Positions 44,940 through 59,009 are shown, counted from the first letter of the stretch. The stretch: DNA of 64,000 bases from Polyodon spathula (GCF_017654505.1 NC_054537.1:67128645-67192644), one strand, 5' to 3'. Numbers and translations: made by a program. The notes: a model not told the origin generated them from the letters alone.

Positions 44940-47900
44940 CTGAAAACAAAGCACATGACACACTGGTCCAACAGGCCTGACACTTTAAGACATTGATATT
45001 AAAAACTGTAACCAGCTAAAATGCCCTAGATTTGATTAGAACTTTGTTTAATAATTTCCAATTAGCTTTTAAAAAAAGAGTGTAAGACAGAGGCATCCAT
45101 CAAACTGTAGAACAGAATACTGATAAACATCAGGAATCAGGAATAGAATTAAGAGGGTGCAACATTTAAGGGTGCTTAACACAATACTGTACAAATCAAC
45201 TACACCCTGTCCTGCTACTGAAACTCAATTCAACAATACACAAGTCATAATTTACATCCAACCCTAGCTTGGGGCCTAAAGATTGCTCAGGGTTACTGAA
45301 GCTAAGTTGAGAGGCGCTGAACACTGAACCTTTTATCTACCTGACTTAGTTTTACCTTTTCAACAGCAACAGTTAAAAAAAACAGTTTTTACTGAACAAA
45401 TATCTTTACACAAAACTCTTAGTGTGCATGTTTCTCCATGTCAAGGAAGTGTCTGTGTGTGATGCAGGGTCCCTCGAGCTGGATTCTGATCTTTGTGCAG
45501 TGCCAGGTAGGGCATTAAGCTGAGTAGCTTTTTTGAGAAAATGTTGTTTTGTTAATTGAATTGGGTTAGGGTTCGGGTTATCGTTAGTTAACCTAGTGCA
45601 GTGCCCTTTCAGCCACAGCAACTAGAGAGACACCTGTATCGACAAGGAATAAAACAACAACAACAAACACAGCCTTTCAAAACACATAGATTTCTACCAT
45701 TTGTGATAATGCCATCTCAGAAAAAAGCACATAAAAAAAGTAGAAAGCCTTGCACAATCTGCAAAATAAAATAGCAAAATGTGATCATCCTTTCAGGTCA
45801 GTAGTTTAGAAATGTTACAAGTGATTTTATTTCAGGTTTAAAAAAAAAAAAGATTTACTGTAACTAACTTCTATGTTTCAATTGTCGTTATTCCCTTATT
45901 TTAAATCTCCTTATTTTTACCACAACAAAACTAAAAACATTAGAAAATGCTATTCTTCATTGTATTACAGTGTTTATTATCTTTATTTGTCTATCTTAAA
46001 TGGTAACGTTTTTTCAGTTCATCCATAAATGCAACACAGTGATTCTGCAATTTGTATGCGATGTCGGAATGAGATTTCAGTTTATGTTGTTAAACTGACA
46101 AGAATACATGCTATCTAAAATTGAACAAAAATGGTCCCATGGATTAAAGAGCTTGCATTTCAGTGTGCGAATCCTCCCACCCAATAAACTAAATACAGCA
46201 CTCCAAAGTTTTTCGGGATAGGCACCATTGACTCATGTAATATAAAAACCATTGCCTCTCCCTTTAAAAAGGTGAATTTGAATAAAGTCTGTGAAATCTT
46301 GGAAATGGATATAAAACACACATTTGATTAGGCACTGCCTTAATTTCCTTTAAAAAAATTTAAGTATGTCATGCATTGAAAATACAAATCTGCGAATACC
46401 TGTAAATTGTTTGTTGTGCATGCATGCAGCATTTACATGTAACTATGTAGGTCAGCGAATGAGATAGCTGAGCGAGCAAGCATGTAAATGGGCAACAGAG
46501 AAAATACAAACAAATGTGAGAGCTGTTAGAAAAAAATGCACCAGAAAACAGAAGTTTGCTTACTTACAGCGGCTTTCTTACAACATGCTGTTTCAGAACC
46601 GTGGAAAACTCTAAAGCCTGGTTCATACTTCTGCTATACAAGCTGTGCAGCTTCACTGTTCACTGTACAAAGGACGCATTGTGTCGCAGCCCTTCTGACT
46701 GCGCAAAACGGTTGCAGCTGTTGTTTATACTTTAACTACAGACTGCTCTCATGAAACTGGATACATTTACATTTAGGTAGATGTGTCGAGTTTGCAGCTC
46801 TTACACAAGAAGTTTAAAAAAAATCTAAAAGAGATGTCGTTGGTACATCCGTCCTCTCAACAAATACTCGGGGCTGTAATTAGGAAGTGTACTACTGAGA
46901 AAAAGAACAACATTTAGAGCATTACAAATTAAATGTACTGCAGCTTACTTGAATGCAGAAGAAAAAACTGCCATACACTACATGTAGCTCAGATTATGCG
47001 AATGAAAAATAATGGTTTGTATAGATATAAAATATATGACAATGCGCTTGCTGTGGTGTTTTATATATCGTAAATAAATAACACTCACTGAAACTTTTTT
47101 TTTTTTTTTTTTTTACTGAAAAACATCACTAATCAACACCAAGTATGCAAGCTGCAATATGCTATTTCCTGTATTACAACTGTACACAAAGGTGCAGTCA
47201 CAAATTCCATATGCAACAGTTGCAAACTATCTCAAATATAAACATTTTGAGCTAATTTCAGTTATCAACTGCATAGATTAACCATTCAGCAGAATGAGGC
47301 AACAAACAAGGGAGTACAAACACTAAGTTACTGTTTTAGTATCAATTTGTGTAACTAATACACCCTTGATGTGAGATGTATTTAACCCTCAAGCTATCGC
47401 TCTTGGCTTATATATGGCTTCTCACACCTCGGGCAAAAACCGCATTACACAAACTTCCACTTTATCTGTTTTATTGCAGATATGCAGCTGTAGATTGTAA
47501 ATGTGAAAGCTTTGCACTAAACATCTTTTGTGTAGGCTAGCGGGGACTCGGGTTGTAAAGAAACACAAACACACACACACACACACATTTGTTGTTTAAC
47601 AGCTAACTTGTATTCGTCCTCTATGCTCCAATACATTCACTGAGCTATCATCGCACCTACCTTTGACCTTCCCTGGCAGTCTGTCTGTGTATACTACAAA
47701 TACAATAACTGTACAGTAACTAATGAATTGGAGTTACTACACTATACTTTGCATTCTAACATTTGGTGTTAAAATGTTTTTATTTGTTTTTTCTTTTTTT
47801 TAATTATTTATTCATGTAGCTGATGCCTTTAAAAAAAAAAAAAAGAGAAAAAAGGGAGATTTGACTCTGATATTTTGAGGAGGAAAACTAAAATAAAAAG

Positions 47901-48544
47901 TGAAATGCAAGAACTGGATTAGTCAAAGTCAATGCCTGACTTCAGTGCAGGCAGCTATGTCCTTGCAGGTTTGAATCTAGGCTGCTGGGTGACAACCCCC
48001 CAGCAGTTTCTGAATAAATAAATAGTGATTATTAAGTTAAACTGTGTTGGTTTTTTCTATGTACAACAATTCACTTTATATAAATTAGAAATGTATTCAA
48101 CGGAAGGCCATTTTGGCCTTGCCCTTTTTGTTGACAGTTCAGAGCCCTGTAGATATAAACAAAATCGTTTTTCAGTTGTTTTAACACCTTGGCTGATTAA
48201 TCTGGTTTTGTTTTGTTTTTTTGGAAGAGCTACTATTTTTCTTTAAAACCAAAACCAGTAATATTTAGGTTAAAACATTTTGCTAGTAAGTGATCATTAA
48301 AAATAGTCACAATGTGGCTGTTTAACCTTATATCATAGTCCAAAGTCAGAATACAAACTATACAGTGCTCACAGATTGCATTTCTACAAACTTAAAATAT
48401 AAAAAAAAAAGTCCATGACCTTAAGCCTTAACCCCTTGTCTGCTGAGGCCCTTTTGATGCTCTGTGCTACAATAATTTTATTAGTCAGCTGTTTCACACC
48501 AAAATGACCTTATGCTCCATTTAAGTTACCCACGGCAAATTATA

Positions 48545-48620
48545 TACAGTCAACCTCGGTTAACACGACTGGTGGATAACCAGACACCTTCACTTATTCA
48601 AACTCTTCATTGGTGACAAG
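48545..48620. repeat. Possible pogo/Tigger-type end
   Basis: cagtcaacctcggttaacac + gac resembles the ends of Tigger-like elements (cag..acctc.gttaa). Only one end is seen. Confidence 0.25.
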
Positions 48621-48827
48621 TTTGTGGATTTTTAGATATGTGACCACAAAAATAAAGCTGCCATTGTATGTAAAATGCATTTTTTTCATAAAATGTATTA
48701 TACCTACATCATCCTTAGTCCCTGAAACTCTTATGTTTGATGTAAGGTTTTAGAGACTTAAGCTGCTCGACTTGCCTATGTCTTTGTGTAAATTGTTTTA
48801 TTCGTTTTGGGGGTATTACATGCTCTA

Positions 48828-49437
48828 GGTTGACATCAGCCACTAAGGGGGTGGGGCCACGATACCAGAAGTCAGTGCCTTAATGTGGTAGGCAATGTGT
48901 CAGTCACTGATTGGAGGAGACGTTATTGGCTGTGCCACCGAACAATAGCATGACTGAGGGTATTTAGGGGAAATGGTCCCAGTGATCTGTTACTTGGTTT
49001 TGATGGTTAAACTATAAGGACTGTACGCACAGGAGAATTAAAAGTAGTGTGAGTATTTCGTGTTTTGTTTGTTTGTCAGCTAATTGTTATTGTTTGTTTC
49101 GCTAGGCGGCTAACACGAACCGGGAGCTGTTGCTGCACGCCAGCACCAAACCCCAGACTACACTGACATACTGTTACCTCTGTGTTTGTCTTTCACCACT
49201 CACTTGCACTAGAGCACCCACTGTCAGGAGACATGCCTGTTTTTTGTGTGTTTAAAAAGTGTCTTATTTCGGGACTGTAACCCTCCTTTTGCACGCCGCA
49301 ATACACACTGATGTGTAGAGCCTGTGCTTATTAAGTGTTGTTGACACGAAACCCAGTTGAAAATAAAGAGCTGTTATTTGTGAACTGTCTTGTGTGTCTC
49401 TGTTCCGGCGCACTGCAAACCACTCGTTCACTGTAAC
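48828..49437 (+). repeat. Possible solo LTR
   Basis: The block starts near tgacatcagccactaagggg and ends ...ttcactgtaaca. It contains AATAAA at about 49363 followed by a gt/ct-rich stretch, as in an LTR R/U5 region. It is distinctly less AT-rich than its surroundings. No clear target duplication was found, so the class and edges are uncertain. Confidence 0.35.
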
Positions 49438-49778
49438 ATAACATCTCCAGTCAATGGTTTGTTACCCATAATCCTTCTGTAATCTGAGGTAATGTCACTA
49501 TGTGTAAAAATTACTCGTTTATCACAATATCTGGACCACTGAATCAGACAGCTTTAGTTTAAGTGTTGAAAAAACAGTGCTTCTGCACTCCTTGGAGTAT
49601 CCTGACTTCAAAGATACCAAATATGTGCGTCATGACACACATTTCCAGGCGTTTACATGACCTAGACTGACAGCAGGCAACTCTGACTTTTAACTTTTAA
49701 CCTATGCAGCCTATAGCACCCACCCAGATTTCATGTGTCCAGTATGCCACCAAAGAATGAGATACACTTTAATCTGTG

Positions 49779-49983
49779 CACTCCCTGTGCTCAAATACTA
49801 ATACACATTTTATCTGCAGGTGAAGTGATTGTGCAATCCCCGTACCTAAATACAACTATATAAAAACACTTGTGCTACACAACCCCACATTATATCCTGT
49901 GCACTTATACATACATCAACAATAACACGCTATATACAACAGATAAACATAAAATATACACAGGGGCAGGGCACACTGCCACA
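49779..49983 (-). repeat. Older LTR fragment related to 31122-34931
   Basis: It aligns by eye with the right-hand part of the LTR: ccctgtgctcaaatactaat..., gtgcaatccccgtacctaaa, atatacacaggggcagggca, ending gccaca. Many substitutions and small indels show it is much older than the copy in intron 5. Confidence 0.7.
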
Positions 49984-50479
49984 GCACCCCTAATCTAGTT
50001 AGATATCATGACATCAATTAATTACATCTTAATAAATGGCAAAAATACACCCAACAATTTACCTTTTTTTTTTTTTTTTTTTTTTTAATAAACACCAACA
50101 AATTTACCATAACCATATCTGCAGAAAACACTGACGGTATTGCTCTGGGTGGCTGAAATTGGTCACAGCACATGTTATTATTATTGTGCATATGGGCCCT
50201 AACTCTAAGTATGCTTTCTAATACCCCCCTGCACTCAGTTCCTCAGTTTGGTTTTAATTATAGCCATTTGTCATATTGTACGCTCCGCAGCTGCATTGCT
50301 AAATGGTAAGGCGAAAAGGGACAAGGCAAAATGACCACATTCAGTGAAATCTTCATCACCAGCTGCATCAGTGTGTTTTCTAACTTCTACCCAAAGCTGT
50401 TCAATTAGGCTGTCTTCATTGTTCTACCAGGAGTGAGTGTTTAAGGTTCGTCATCGCTGTTTGAGTTTTCCAAGATCTC

Positions 50480-52531
50480 CACTGAATAGTGGCTAAAATG
50501 ATAAAGTTGCCAACTGTCGCTTTCTGGAACCAAGAACCGCCAACAGGCTGAGAACTGTTAGACATCGGAAGGCAATGTTCGCTGTACCTCTTTGATAAAC
50601 TTGAGCACGTAATCTCTGCATCTGTGTTTTATATCCTCTGCTTTCTGAGGTTCCAACTGGAATTTGACCCCAAAGCAAACTGCTGAAAGAGGCAAGTAGT
50701 TTTTGTTGCACTTTATATCGAAATCCAGTACAGACGACAATGTTCTAAAATTGTGCAGTTTCATAATTCTTTGGAGCGAACTGCGATAAAATGTCATAAA
50801 ATCTGCAAGAAGCTTCGCTGAATTAGCTGTGTCAAGCTGAAACAGCTGTAACCTGCTGACCTCCTGGAGAATAGGCTGAAGAAAAACAAGGTACATTTTG
50901 TTTATAGGGTCTGAACACAGCAGTTCAGCATTGTAGTTCCTTTCGGTGTCCTTTGTAACCCTTAAATGCAACTCAAGCTCTACGTACTGAATAAGCACTC
51001 AATCAAGACATGGGCTAATTGACAGCTATATTGTGTCAGAACGTTGCAAAATTTTCAGAGGGACTTCTCCAACATTGATGGCAGCGTAGAGATCGTGGTA
51101 CTTACTCTGACATAAAGTGCTGTGTTAAAACCACAATTACATTTGAGAAATAATGTACTCAATGTTTTGAGGAAGTATGTTCATTGCTTTAGAGGAACAT
51201 AGTTGCAGTGAATGACAAACACACTATGTACATAATTTTTGGATTCACTACTCAAAACTTTTTAAGCATAGAATTTTTCTTCCCCACACATTGTGTTGCA
51301 ATTGCCTGTTGCAAGACCAATGCACTTTTCAACTTCTAAAGTGTTGTCTTGTAGGAATTTAAATACGGCTCTTGCAATGCTATCACAATCACTGGCAGGC
51401 AAGCTAACGATCCTTGCAAACGGTGTAACAATACATTCCAGTTTTTTGCTGAAGTATCTTAACACCACACGGTGTTGCTTCTGTGTACTTATATCTTTGA
51501 TTGTTGCTCTTTGCTGATATCTTGAAGGCCCGATGACCGCTCTTATAAGTGCTGAGCATTTTCTTCTGTGAAGTCTTACATCCATATGTGCAACCTCCTC
51601 AAACTATGTATCCCAAATGATTAACTGTGACAGTGCTGGAATGGCAAGCAATATGGGCTGCCAGCTTTAATTCACATATTTTAACGCAGTTGTCAACTTG
51701 CACCTGACTAAATCCTGTGACATTTGAAAAGGGAGATGCGTTTTTTCCATGCTTCTCAGTTTTATTATGAGTTACCAGATCGCTGTGATGTGCTTAGAGT
51801 TCACATTTGCAGTATCTGCATGCCACCTTCCCAGGTTCCCAGTCTTTGCTGTATTTCTTTACATATTTCGCCCACTTACCAATTGACACATCTATGGTTT
51901 ATCACATTGATAAAAATTTTTATAAAAACCTGGTAACAGACTTTTTCCTTCTCCCTAATGGCTTCAAACTGTTCAGAAAAACAGTGTGATAGATTTATTT
52001 TTCATTATAGAACTTTATTATTAATAGACAGTATTTGTTTTTATATATATTAAACAAAAGTGCCAGTGAGTTTATGCAATTCATTTACTTAAACATTGAA
52101 ACTGCTAGTATTGTATATAAGTATTTTGTTTTCTTAAGTATAGTGCAAATCTGCTATGCAGAGGATATAACTCATTTGGACTGTGAAACAGTTTATAGGT
52201 CTGTGTAATTGCAGCTTTTTTTCCCTTTGAAAGTTTTGTATAAACAGCTGCAGCATGACTTTCTAGCCTCGCTGTTACTGTTTTATGGGTTGGCACAGTA
52301 TTAGGATAATCGTATATCGATTTCAAAACACGCCTCAAATCTATAGCAAATGTTGTTATTTTGCTTTTTATTGCCATCAGTATCTCCATCCACAATAATT
52401 CTAAATGTTTTCATTTCAAACTGTGAACCAATGAACTTGTATTTCTGTGGTACAGTAATTTTGTTTGGCATAATTATTTTCTTGTTCTCAAAATACTTCC
52501 GAACGTGGCTTCCTTTGTTTAGAGATGCCAT
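50480..52531 (-). pseudogene. hAT-family transposase-like gene, decayed
   Basis: Read on the minus strand from 52531 (MASLNKGSHVRKYFENKK) down. About 51880-51760 encodes a BED-like zinc-binding segment (VACRYCKCEL ... THNKTEKH). Then VKICELKLAAHIACHSST. Then 51585-51262 resembles the core of hAT transposases (VLRYFSKKLECIVTPF, IARAVFKFLQDNTLEVEK). Finally 50998-50558 is a C-terminal region with MYLVFLQPILQEVSRLQLFQ. Stops and frame changes are present throughout. Terminal repeats were not identified, so it could also be a decayed domesticated hAT-derived gene. Confidence 0.55.
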
Positions 52532-53464
52532 TTTAAATATAGAACAAACTCAGAAAAAACGCTTGTCATTAATGTTATTACTCCACCCAGATCGACCAAG
52601 AAAAAAAACCCGCCCCAGTGTCAATCTTTCTGTTGCACCGATTAGAAAAGCTACATGGAGGCATTTGCCAAACCCCTTCCTTTCTATACTATCTGCCCTT
52701 ACTGTGGCACCACAGCAGCTGGACACGTGACAGACTGCTCTATGATAAATGATTAAAATTAATACATTAAAAAAAAAATGCATTTGGTGACATTTGTCAC
52801 ATAACCGGTTATACGTCTAGCATATTATTAAACGTTTAACCACTTCTCTAGAATTTATACGTTTAAAATTCCCATCGTAGTAACTCTTACGCTAGGTAGC
52901 TCTGAGTGAGCAACTTAGAGGATGTAACAGATAGGTTAGGCAGCATTGAAGTGGTTAAAGGATTTACAAGACTATCAGATTTATTAGAGAACAAGCACTT
53001 CTTAATATACACTTCACCGCTAGGTATTTCAGAACAACAGCACTGCAATCATACTGAAGTGCTGCACTGGTGTCCAAGAAAGCTATCCTATTGGCTTTAA
53101 AACAGGATTCTCTGATGAGACAATGAAAAGTATAATGCGCGTCACTTAAGTCCTACCACCAGGTTAATCCTCTCACAGAGAAGGGTTATCAAATACTGAG
53201 CAAAACACAATTTAGAAAAAAAGAGAGAAAAATATCTTTGTTGGATTGTCAAAGTACAACATATAATTAAGCGATATCCATAAATTAGAAAACAATATCT
53301 CATGTTTTTCTTTAAAAAAAACAAAAAAACAAACATCACCTAGATTTACCTTAAACTTGAATGATTCATCGGGCACCTTTCCGCTGAGAAAAAAAGAAAG
53401 TTTAGGAAAATACTCCGGAAAAAGGTTCATAAAATGATAGAAAAACAACCAACCAAAAAAAAAG

Positions 53465-53496
<32 letters not shown>

Positions 53497-54746
53497 ACAA
53501 CATTTTATTTGTTAGTTACTTAAAGTTTATCTGCACGATGCCAGATGATACAATATTACTGAATTGTTCGTGTCAGTTGGCTATTTTATTAATATGCAGA
53601 AAAGCTTTGCTTGTACAGTCCTCTCCAATCACTCATTATGATCACAGAAGACAGTCCCTATAGCCCCCAAACTCCCAATTAAAATAACTGTACTCCTGAA
53701 TTTCTAGCAAGTCTAATTATGATGCTCTCAATTATATACTCAAGCAAGGCTCTCACCAACATGCCAAAAGCTTTGCCGATTCCCAAAGCATACTGCAAGG
53801 CTGCACCTACATGGAAAGTTATGCAATACTTTTAAAATATTCCATAACCACTAGGTTTTGGGCCTAGGCATTACAATTTACCAATATTACTGTCCAGTTC
53901 TCCAATGGAAGTTTTGGGGGTTAAAAAAAAATGCCCACAGCTACACACAAATTGTACTCCAGAAAACAGTTTTACATCACGTTACATAATTTCATTATAT
54001 GGTAAGATGGTGTAAATCAAATTCTGGGGGTTTGTCATTGTTGTTCCATAGTTAAGGAATATACAACATAAACATTTTTTCCACTTATTGCAAGTAAAAC
54101 TGGACATATACTGTTCCCACATTTTATATTTTAAAACCTGCATACTATATGAAAATCTATCTATGGGAAACTGAAGTCATACAAAAGGATTATTGTAAAA
54201 TTGTGGAACTTCGGATTTTTTTCTAAAGACCTTGAAATAAAAAAGATTGAATATCTCAAAACTGTTTGTTATACACATTACTGTTCTTCGTCTGAACGAT
54301 TTATTTATTTAACACAGCTTGTTATGCTACATTCCTGCTAGCTGCTCGCCACAAGCGAAACGTTTTCCCTTGCAGCTCAACTATTTTTTTTTCTGAAGTT
54401 CGCCACGGTGGCGAAGGCTTTGAAAAATGTACTTGTGTAAGACTGCCAGCACATTCAACGTGTGCTGGTAGATGAATCAATACAGACTGTTTAATTTGAT
54501 TTCATTTTGCCCAATGAAAGTTCTTTAGCTTGATCACATAACATGTGCATGCCACAAACTTTGTGTTTGGCAAGAAGACAGATGCTCTAATTAGAAACGG
54601 TCAGCGGACGGCGCTGCTTGTAAAAAAAAAAAAAAAAAAAAAAAAAACAGAAAAAAACCATGACATCCAAAAACGGAAAAAAAATGTTATAAAACAAAAT
54701 TGTACAGACCAATTACCAGAATCATGTACCAGCCACCCATGTACAC
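52532..54746. other. No gene recognised
   Basis: Non-coding DNA with a 35-bp or so poly(A) tract at about 53459-53495 and another A run at about 54620-54647. Confidence 0.5.
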
Positions 54747-55787
54747 CAGTGGCGGCGGCAGGATTTAATTCCTGGCTGGGCTACAAATTTTCATGGATGG
54801 GCAGTTTTTGACTTAATGACGTAAATGTAATGTAATTACAAATATGCATACTGAGGACACTCAGTCTATACTGTCAGAAATAGCACCATATTCTCAGACT
54901 GTCAACATTTTGACAGTCGGACATCTGATTTACCACCAACAGGCATAGCAGCACAAATAATGTAATGTTAGCGAGCTACAAGTCACTACCACACATAAAG
55001 AAAATGAGAAAAGCTCTCAAACGTGTATTCAACTTCCCAAAGTGAGCTTAAATTTAGAAAGCTCTCATACAGTGACTAAAAGAAGGTTAATACTTCCCTT
55101 TGAGCTTTAGAAAAGTGTCAGTTATATGGGAACAAAAACAAAACAGGAAAAGAGGCATGAGTTGAGCACAACATACACCTCAACTGCATCAGACAACTGA
55201 ATTCAAACTGATCAAATTAAATGTTAGTACTTGCATTACTGGTGCATCTGTTGATTGGCGGTTCGTTTTCTTTTTACAAAATGTGTTGAGACATAGCCAG
55301 TGAGTGAGACACAAATATAGCTCCGGTTTACTGCAAAGTTGGCTAAACGTTCTGTATTATTATATTTCTTAGCAGACACCCTTATCCAGAGTGACTTACA
55401 ATTGTTACAAGATATCACATTATCCTTTTTACATACAATTACCCATTTATACATTATAAATAACTAAACAGCAGCTGCACAAGCTGGTTGCTTGCATGTC
55501 TTACAATGAAAGAAAAGTTCCTGACTGTCTTAATTTCGGTATTATACTATCAAAGACGCAAAATCTCATATCTCAGCCGTCCAATCACCAATCTTTTTTT
55601 CATAACCATGACAACGGTACTGGGGTGGGTGGGACGGATGTATTTTTTGAACCACGAGGATGAGTTAGACTCACCGCAGCGGATTACAGTCTGATATGGT
55701 TTGGCATGAAATGTTTTTAATTGGGTGGGCCCATGAGCAAAATGGGTGGGCCCAGGCTCCCCAGGCCCAAGCATGCCGCCGCCCCTG
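54747..55787. mobile_element. Non-autonomous hAT element, 1,041 bp
   Basis: Its ends are CAGTGGCGGCGGCAGG and, reversed, CAGGGGCGGCGGCATG, continuing with a related inverted block (ctggctgggc / tgggcctgggg). The flanking ATGTACAC occurs exactly on both sides (54739-54746 and 55788-55795): a perfect 8-bp target duplication, the hAT signature. There is no transposase inside. It carries a fish dispersed motif at 55355-55445. Confidence 0.9.
55355..55445. repeat. Common fish dispersed motif inside the hAT element
   Basis: ttagcagacacccttatcca + gagtgacttacaa is the widely repeated fish motif (usually ttagcagacgcttttatcca-like). It is nested in the hAT element, so it was either captured or is part of the family consensus. 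Confidence 0.6.
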
Positions 55788-56114
55788 ATGTACACACAAC
55801 TAAAATATACTAGTCACGGGGAGGTGAAGCAGTCATGGTTTCAAACATACCCTCTGGTCCCGAAAGAACATTTTCACATATGGCAAGCTAGAAATACGCC
55901 TTTTTTTCCCCCCCGTTGTTTGCCATCATTTTAAAATGATCCCAAAAGAGTAAAGGGTTATTGCACTGTAGAGGACCTTTGACTAATTCATGACCTTACA
56001 CCTACATGCTAATCTATTCGAATTAGTCAGTAGGACTAATTTGTTAATTTAGCTAGAATTAATAAGACGTTATCATCCATTCATGACAGTACACATATTT
56101 TCTTGCATTCACCA

Positions 56115-56138
56115 AAAAAAAAAAAAAAAAAAAAAAAG
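56115..56138. repeat. Poly(A) tract
   Basis: About 24 A residues. The surrounding 55.8-57.0 kb shows no gene. Confidence 0.9.
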
Positions 56139-56974
56139 ACAAAACCAACCAACTATGGTCAAGAACTTCAGTTTTTTGATTGTCTAAATAAGGCACAGTT
56201 ATAATTTATATTGCCAGTTTTACTTCAAAAACAGGCAATTCTGTTAATTCATTATATATATTTTTTTGCTTTAAAGTTCTGTTCTACTCAACAGAACGAC
56301 AGACAAGTAAGAGGAAGCACGTCTCACTAAATCGCTGGTTTTATGAAACACTATCTGAAAAGCCTAAAATGAAAACAAATGTATCTTGTAATGCAGACTG
56401 ACATGATCACTGACTTAACTGGATATACAGTACTGCAATTAGAATAATACACAATTGTGACAAACTTAAAAAGGGGTATTTATTTACTTTTGTTTATGTA
56501 ACTTGGCAAATCAAACTACTATCTGGTTTCATTTTGCTCTCAGAATATACTCCCACGCTAGATGAAACTCTACGCTTGAGTTCAGTAACGAGGGTGCCCT
56601 ACTACATTGTCTAACTCTAATGTATTACTGAAGATCAGGTGCAGTCTAGCCCTGTCTAGGATTGTATTTTCTGTATGTGTACAAGAAAAAAAAAAAATGG
56701 GGTGGGGGGTGGGGGGGTGTGGAGAGCATGGGGGCTTATTAACCTTTGTTCAGTAAAACTATGTGCAGTATCGAGCACATATGGTGTTTAATAAAATATA
56801 TTATAGTAGTTGCAGTTTGAGAGAACAATGCAGTTGGCAGCCTGGCACCCCCTTCTCACACCCTAACCATGACTACTAAACCCAAAAGTTTCTAATTTCC
56901 TTTTGTTTCCCTTTACACACCGATGTGTTACTCTATACTGGGTGTCACTGATGACAAAGTAATTTGGTCATTTC

Positions 56975-58297
56975 GTGCTGCTGCATGAAACGATTATTAA
57001 TGTAATCGATTAATCTACAGATTATTGCTTCGATTAATCTATTATTCAGATAAATACCAACACACCACTGTATAGCTAGCAAGTTAAACCATTTTTTACA
57101 GATTTGTTATGTACCCAGTGCAGTAAATGTATCAATATGATTGCACTTCTTTTGCTTTTCTATTTCAGCAACAAAAAATACAATTTCTAAAGTATCTAAA
57201 ATAAAGTATTAAATAAGAAATACTCAGTGTAGTATCCTTTCTAATAAAAACTGCCAAAATCAAATGATGGCAGCCAACTAATGCATTGAGACAATTAAAA
57301 AATACCACAAATAAACTTTATAATTTTACAAGCAGAAACTATTTATTTATTATTTATCTATTTAGTGAACGCTAAACACTAAATAACTATTATTAGAAAT
57401 ACACAAAATATCATCCTTACATTATTATTATAATTATTATTCAACGAAGGGGCTTTGCTGCAAAAATATAAATCTCTTAAATTGCGAGTCACCAAGCGTT
57501 TTGAGATGGACGCATCGGCATAGTTACATAAAGATTTCAAAGTAACGAGGCACAGAACACAAGTGGGGAGCCTGATAAGTAGGGCTAGGAATTTATCACG
57601 GAAAATTTGGACATAAATCATGGAGCAGTCACGGTCAATGCGTTCAAAATCATGGAGAAAATGACAGAGGGAGAATAAAGTCACAGGGATAAAAAAAAAA
57701 TAAAAGAAATAACTGTCTAATAAAAGCATACTGTGGTGTTGGTGTGCACAGGTTCAGCAAAGACGCACGAGACAAGCAAATGAAATTTCGATGTGTTGCT
57801 TTAATTGCACCAACGGTGACTATGAACTAACAGTAACATTTATAAGCACTGAACTAAGCAGAGAATAAAGACGCAAACAGGGGAACGGGTAAGAGACGGC
57901 AAGCGTAAGACACTGCGGGCGAGAAATACACACAAGGATCACACAAAGAGGGTGTGGGGCTGACAAGACACAACAATTTCAATTAAAAAGTGGAAATTGT
58001 TCAATGTATGTCCTGCAGCAAATGCTGGTATTTAGTATAGTACACACACTGAATGTATGAACTTAACATAACTTTCACAAAGTAGTTAAAAAAAAAAAAT
58101 AAAAAAAAAAAATAAACTGCGTGTGTGTGTATTAGGGGGGAGGGGCTCATATCATTGCTTGCTTCTGAGTGCTTACTGTGTTAAAGAATCACCCGTGGCT
58201 GTGAGAACAAGACTTATGCACGCTCTATTGGGGGGAGCAGGGGGGGTCACGGCAAAATTTGCAATTAATTGATGAATTCGAATCATCGTTGCAGCAC
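56975..58297. mobile_element. Possible hAT-like non-autonomous element, about 1.3 kb
   Basis: The left end gtgctgctgcatgaaacgat + tattaatgtaatcgattaat is opposed by an inverted right end (gtgctgcaacgatgattcga). The gtgctgcaacgat...cgattaatcga style is common for fish hAT elements. No good 8-bp duplication was found, so the edges are approximate. The interior holds A-runs and no transposase. Confidence 0.4.
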
Positions 58298-59009
58298 CAT
58301 AGCGAAGAACCAGATGGGAAAGAATTGAAGAAAGATTGAATTACTCAATTGACAGCATTCCCTACGAGTGATGATGGTAGTACTTGAATATTGTCTGCTG
58401 CCCACCTGTCAGGATGCATTGTTCTGTGCTTACGAGTCAAACAATTACTGTAGGACTATATGGTATTGTTATAGCGTCCATATAATAATTCTTGTTCCAA
58501 CACCACTAGCCAAAATGGAAATAAGCAGTAAACTATTCCGCTGATGCATCGGCTTCCTCTGTAAAATGTATTTGCATTTTGTTTTTTTTTCTGCCTATGG
58601 CTAAAACAGGTCATTTAACATCCAGCAAAGCCTTTAAGAAATGATGTGTTAACAGCTAGTTTTGCCAGGACTTGTAACTAAGATTATGCTCTGCTGCACT
58701 ATATGAATCAACAGTCATGACAGCCTTTGCTATTATTTTGGCGATATTCGGGATCAGCATTGGCGGATGTAGGATTATTACCAAGGAACAATCTTTGCTG
58801 TTCATCTGTCATAGACTATCAAACAGGGCGTCCTCAGCTCCCCTTCACCCATAAAGCACAGTTCAGTGACTTCTCAATAGGATTTCTACAGCTGCTCAGT
58901 CGTCTTGTAAGAAATCTGTTATACAATCATACTGTTGCAATACTTCCTTGGCTGAATTTAAAAAAAAAAAAAATAGAAAAAAAAAATTATGTATATATAT
59001 GCTTCAGAA

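Larger units (their letters stand above)
44940..50479. other. Upstream region / putative LPCAT1 intron 1, no gene recognised
   Basis: AT-rich DNA with poly(T) at 47097-47115, (CA)n at about 47570-47587 and a short telomere-like gggttagggttcgggtta at about 45564. LPCAT1 exon 1 (expected NPFVHELR-like peptide) was looked for and not found. Confidence 0.5.

Noticed and set aside
45564..45582. Telomere-like gggttagggttcgggtta
   Set aside because: Only about three imperfect units; too short to be an interstitial telomere.
53355..53388. Small minus-strand block (GKVPDESFKFK) between good acceptor and donor sites
   Set aside because: It could be an exon by its splice sites, but the peptide does not match the LPCAT1 N-terminus or any protein I recognise, and 34 bp is too short to judge.
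57590..57680. Resemblance between tcacggaaaatttggacata-like sequence here and tcacggtaagaatatg-like sequence near 15810
   Set aside because: Only short shared words (tcacgg, cacagtcacgg-like); alignment by eye is not convincing enough to call a repeat family.
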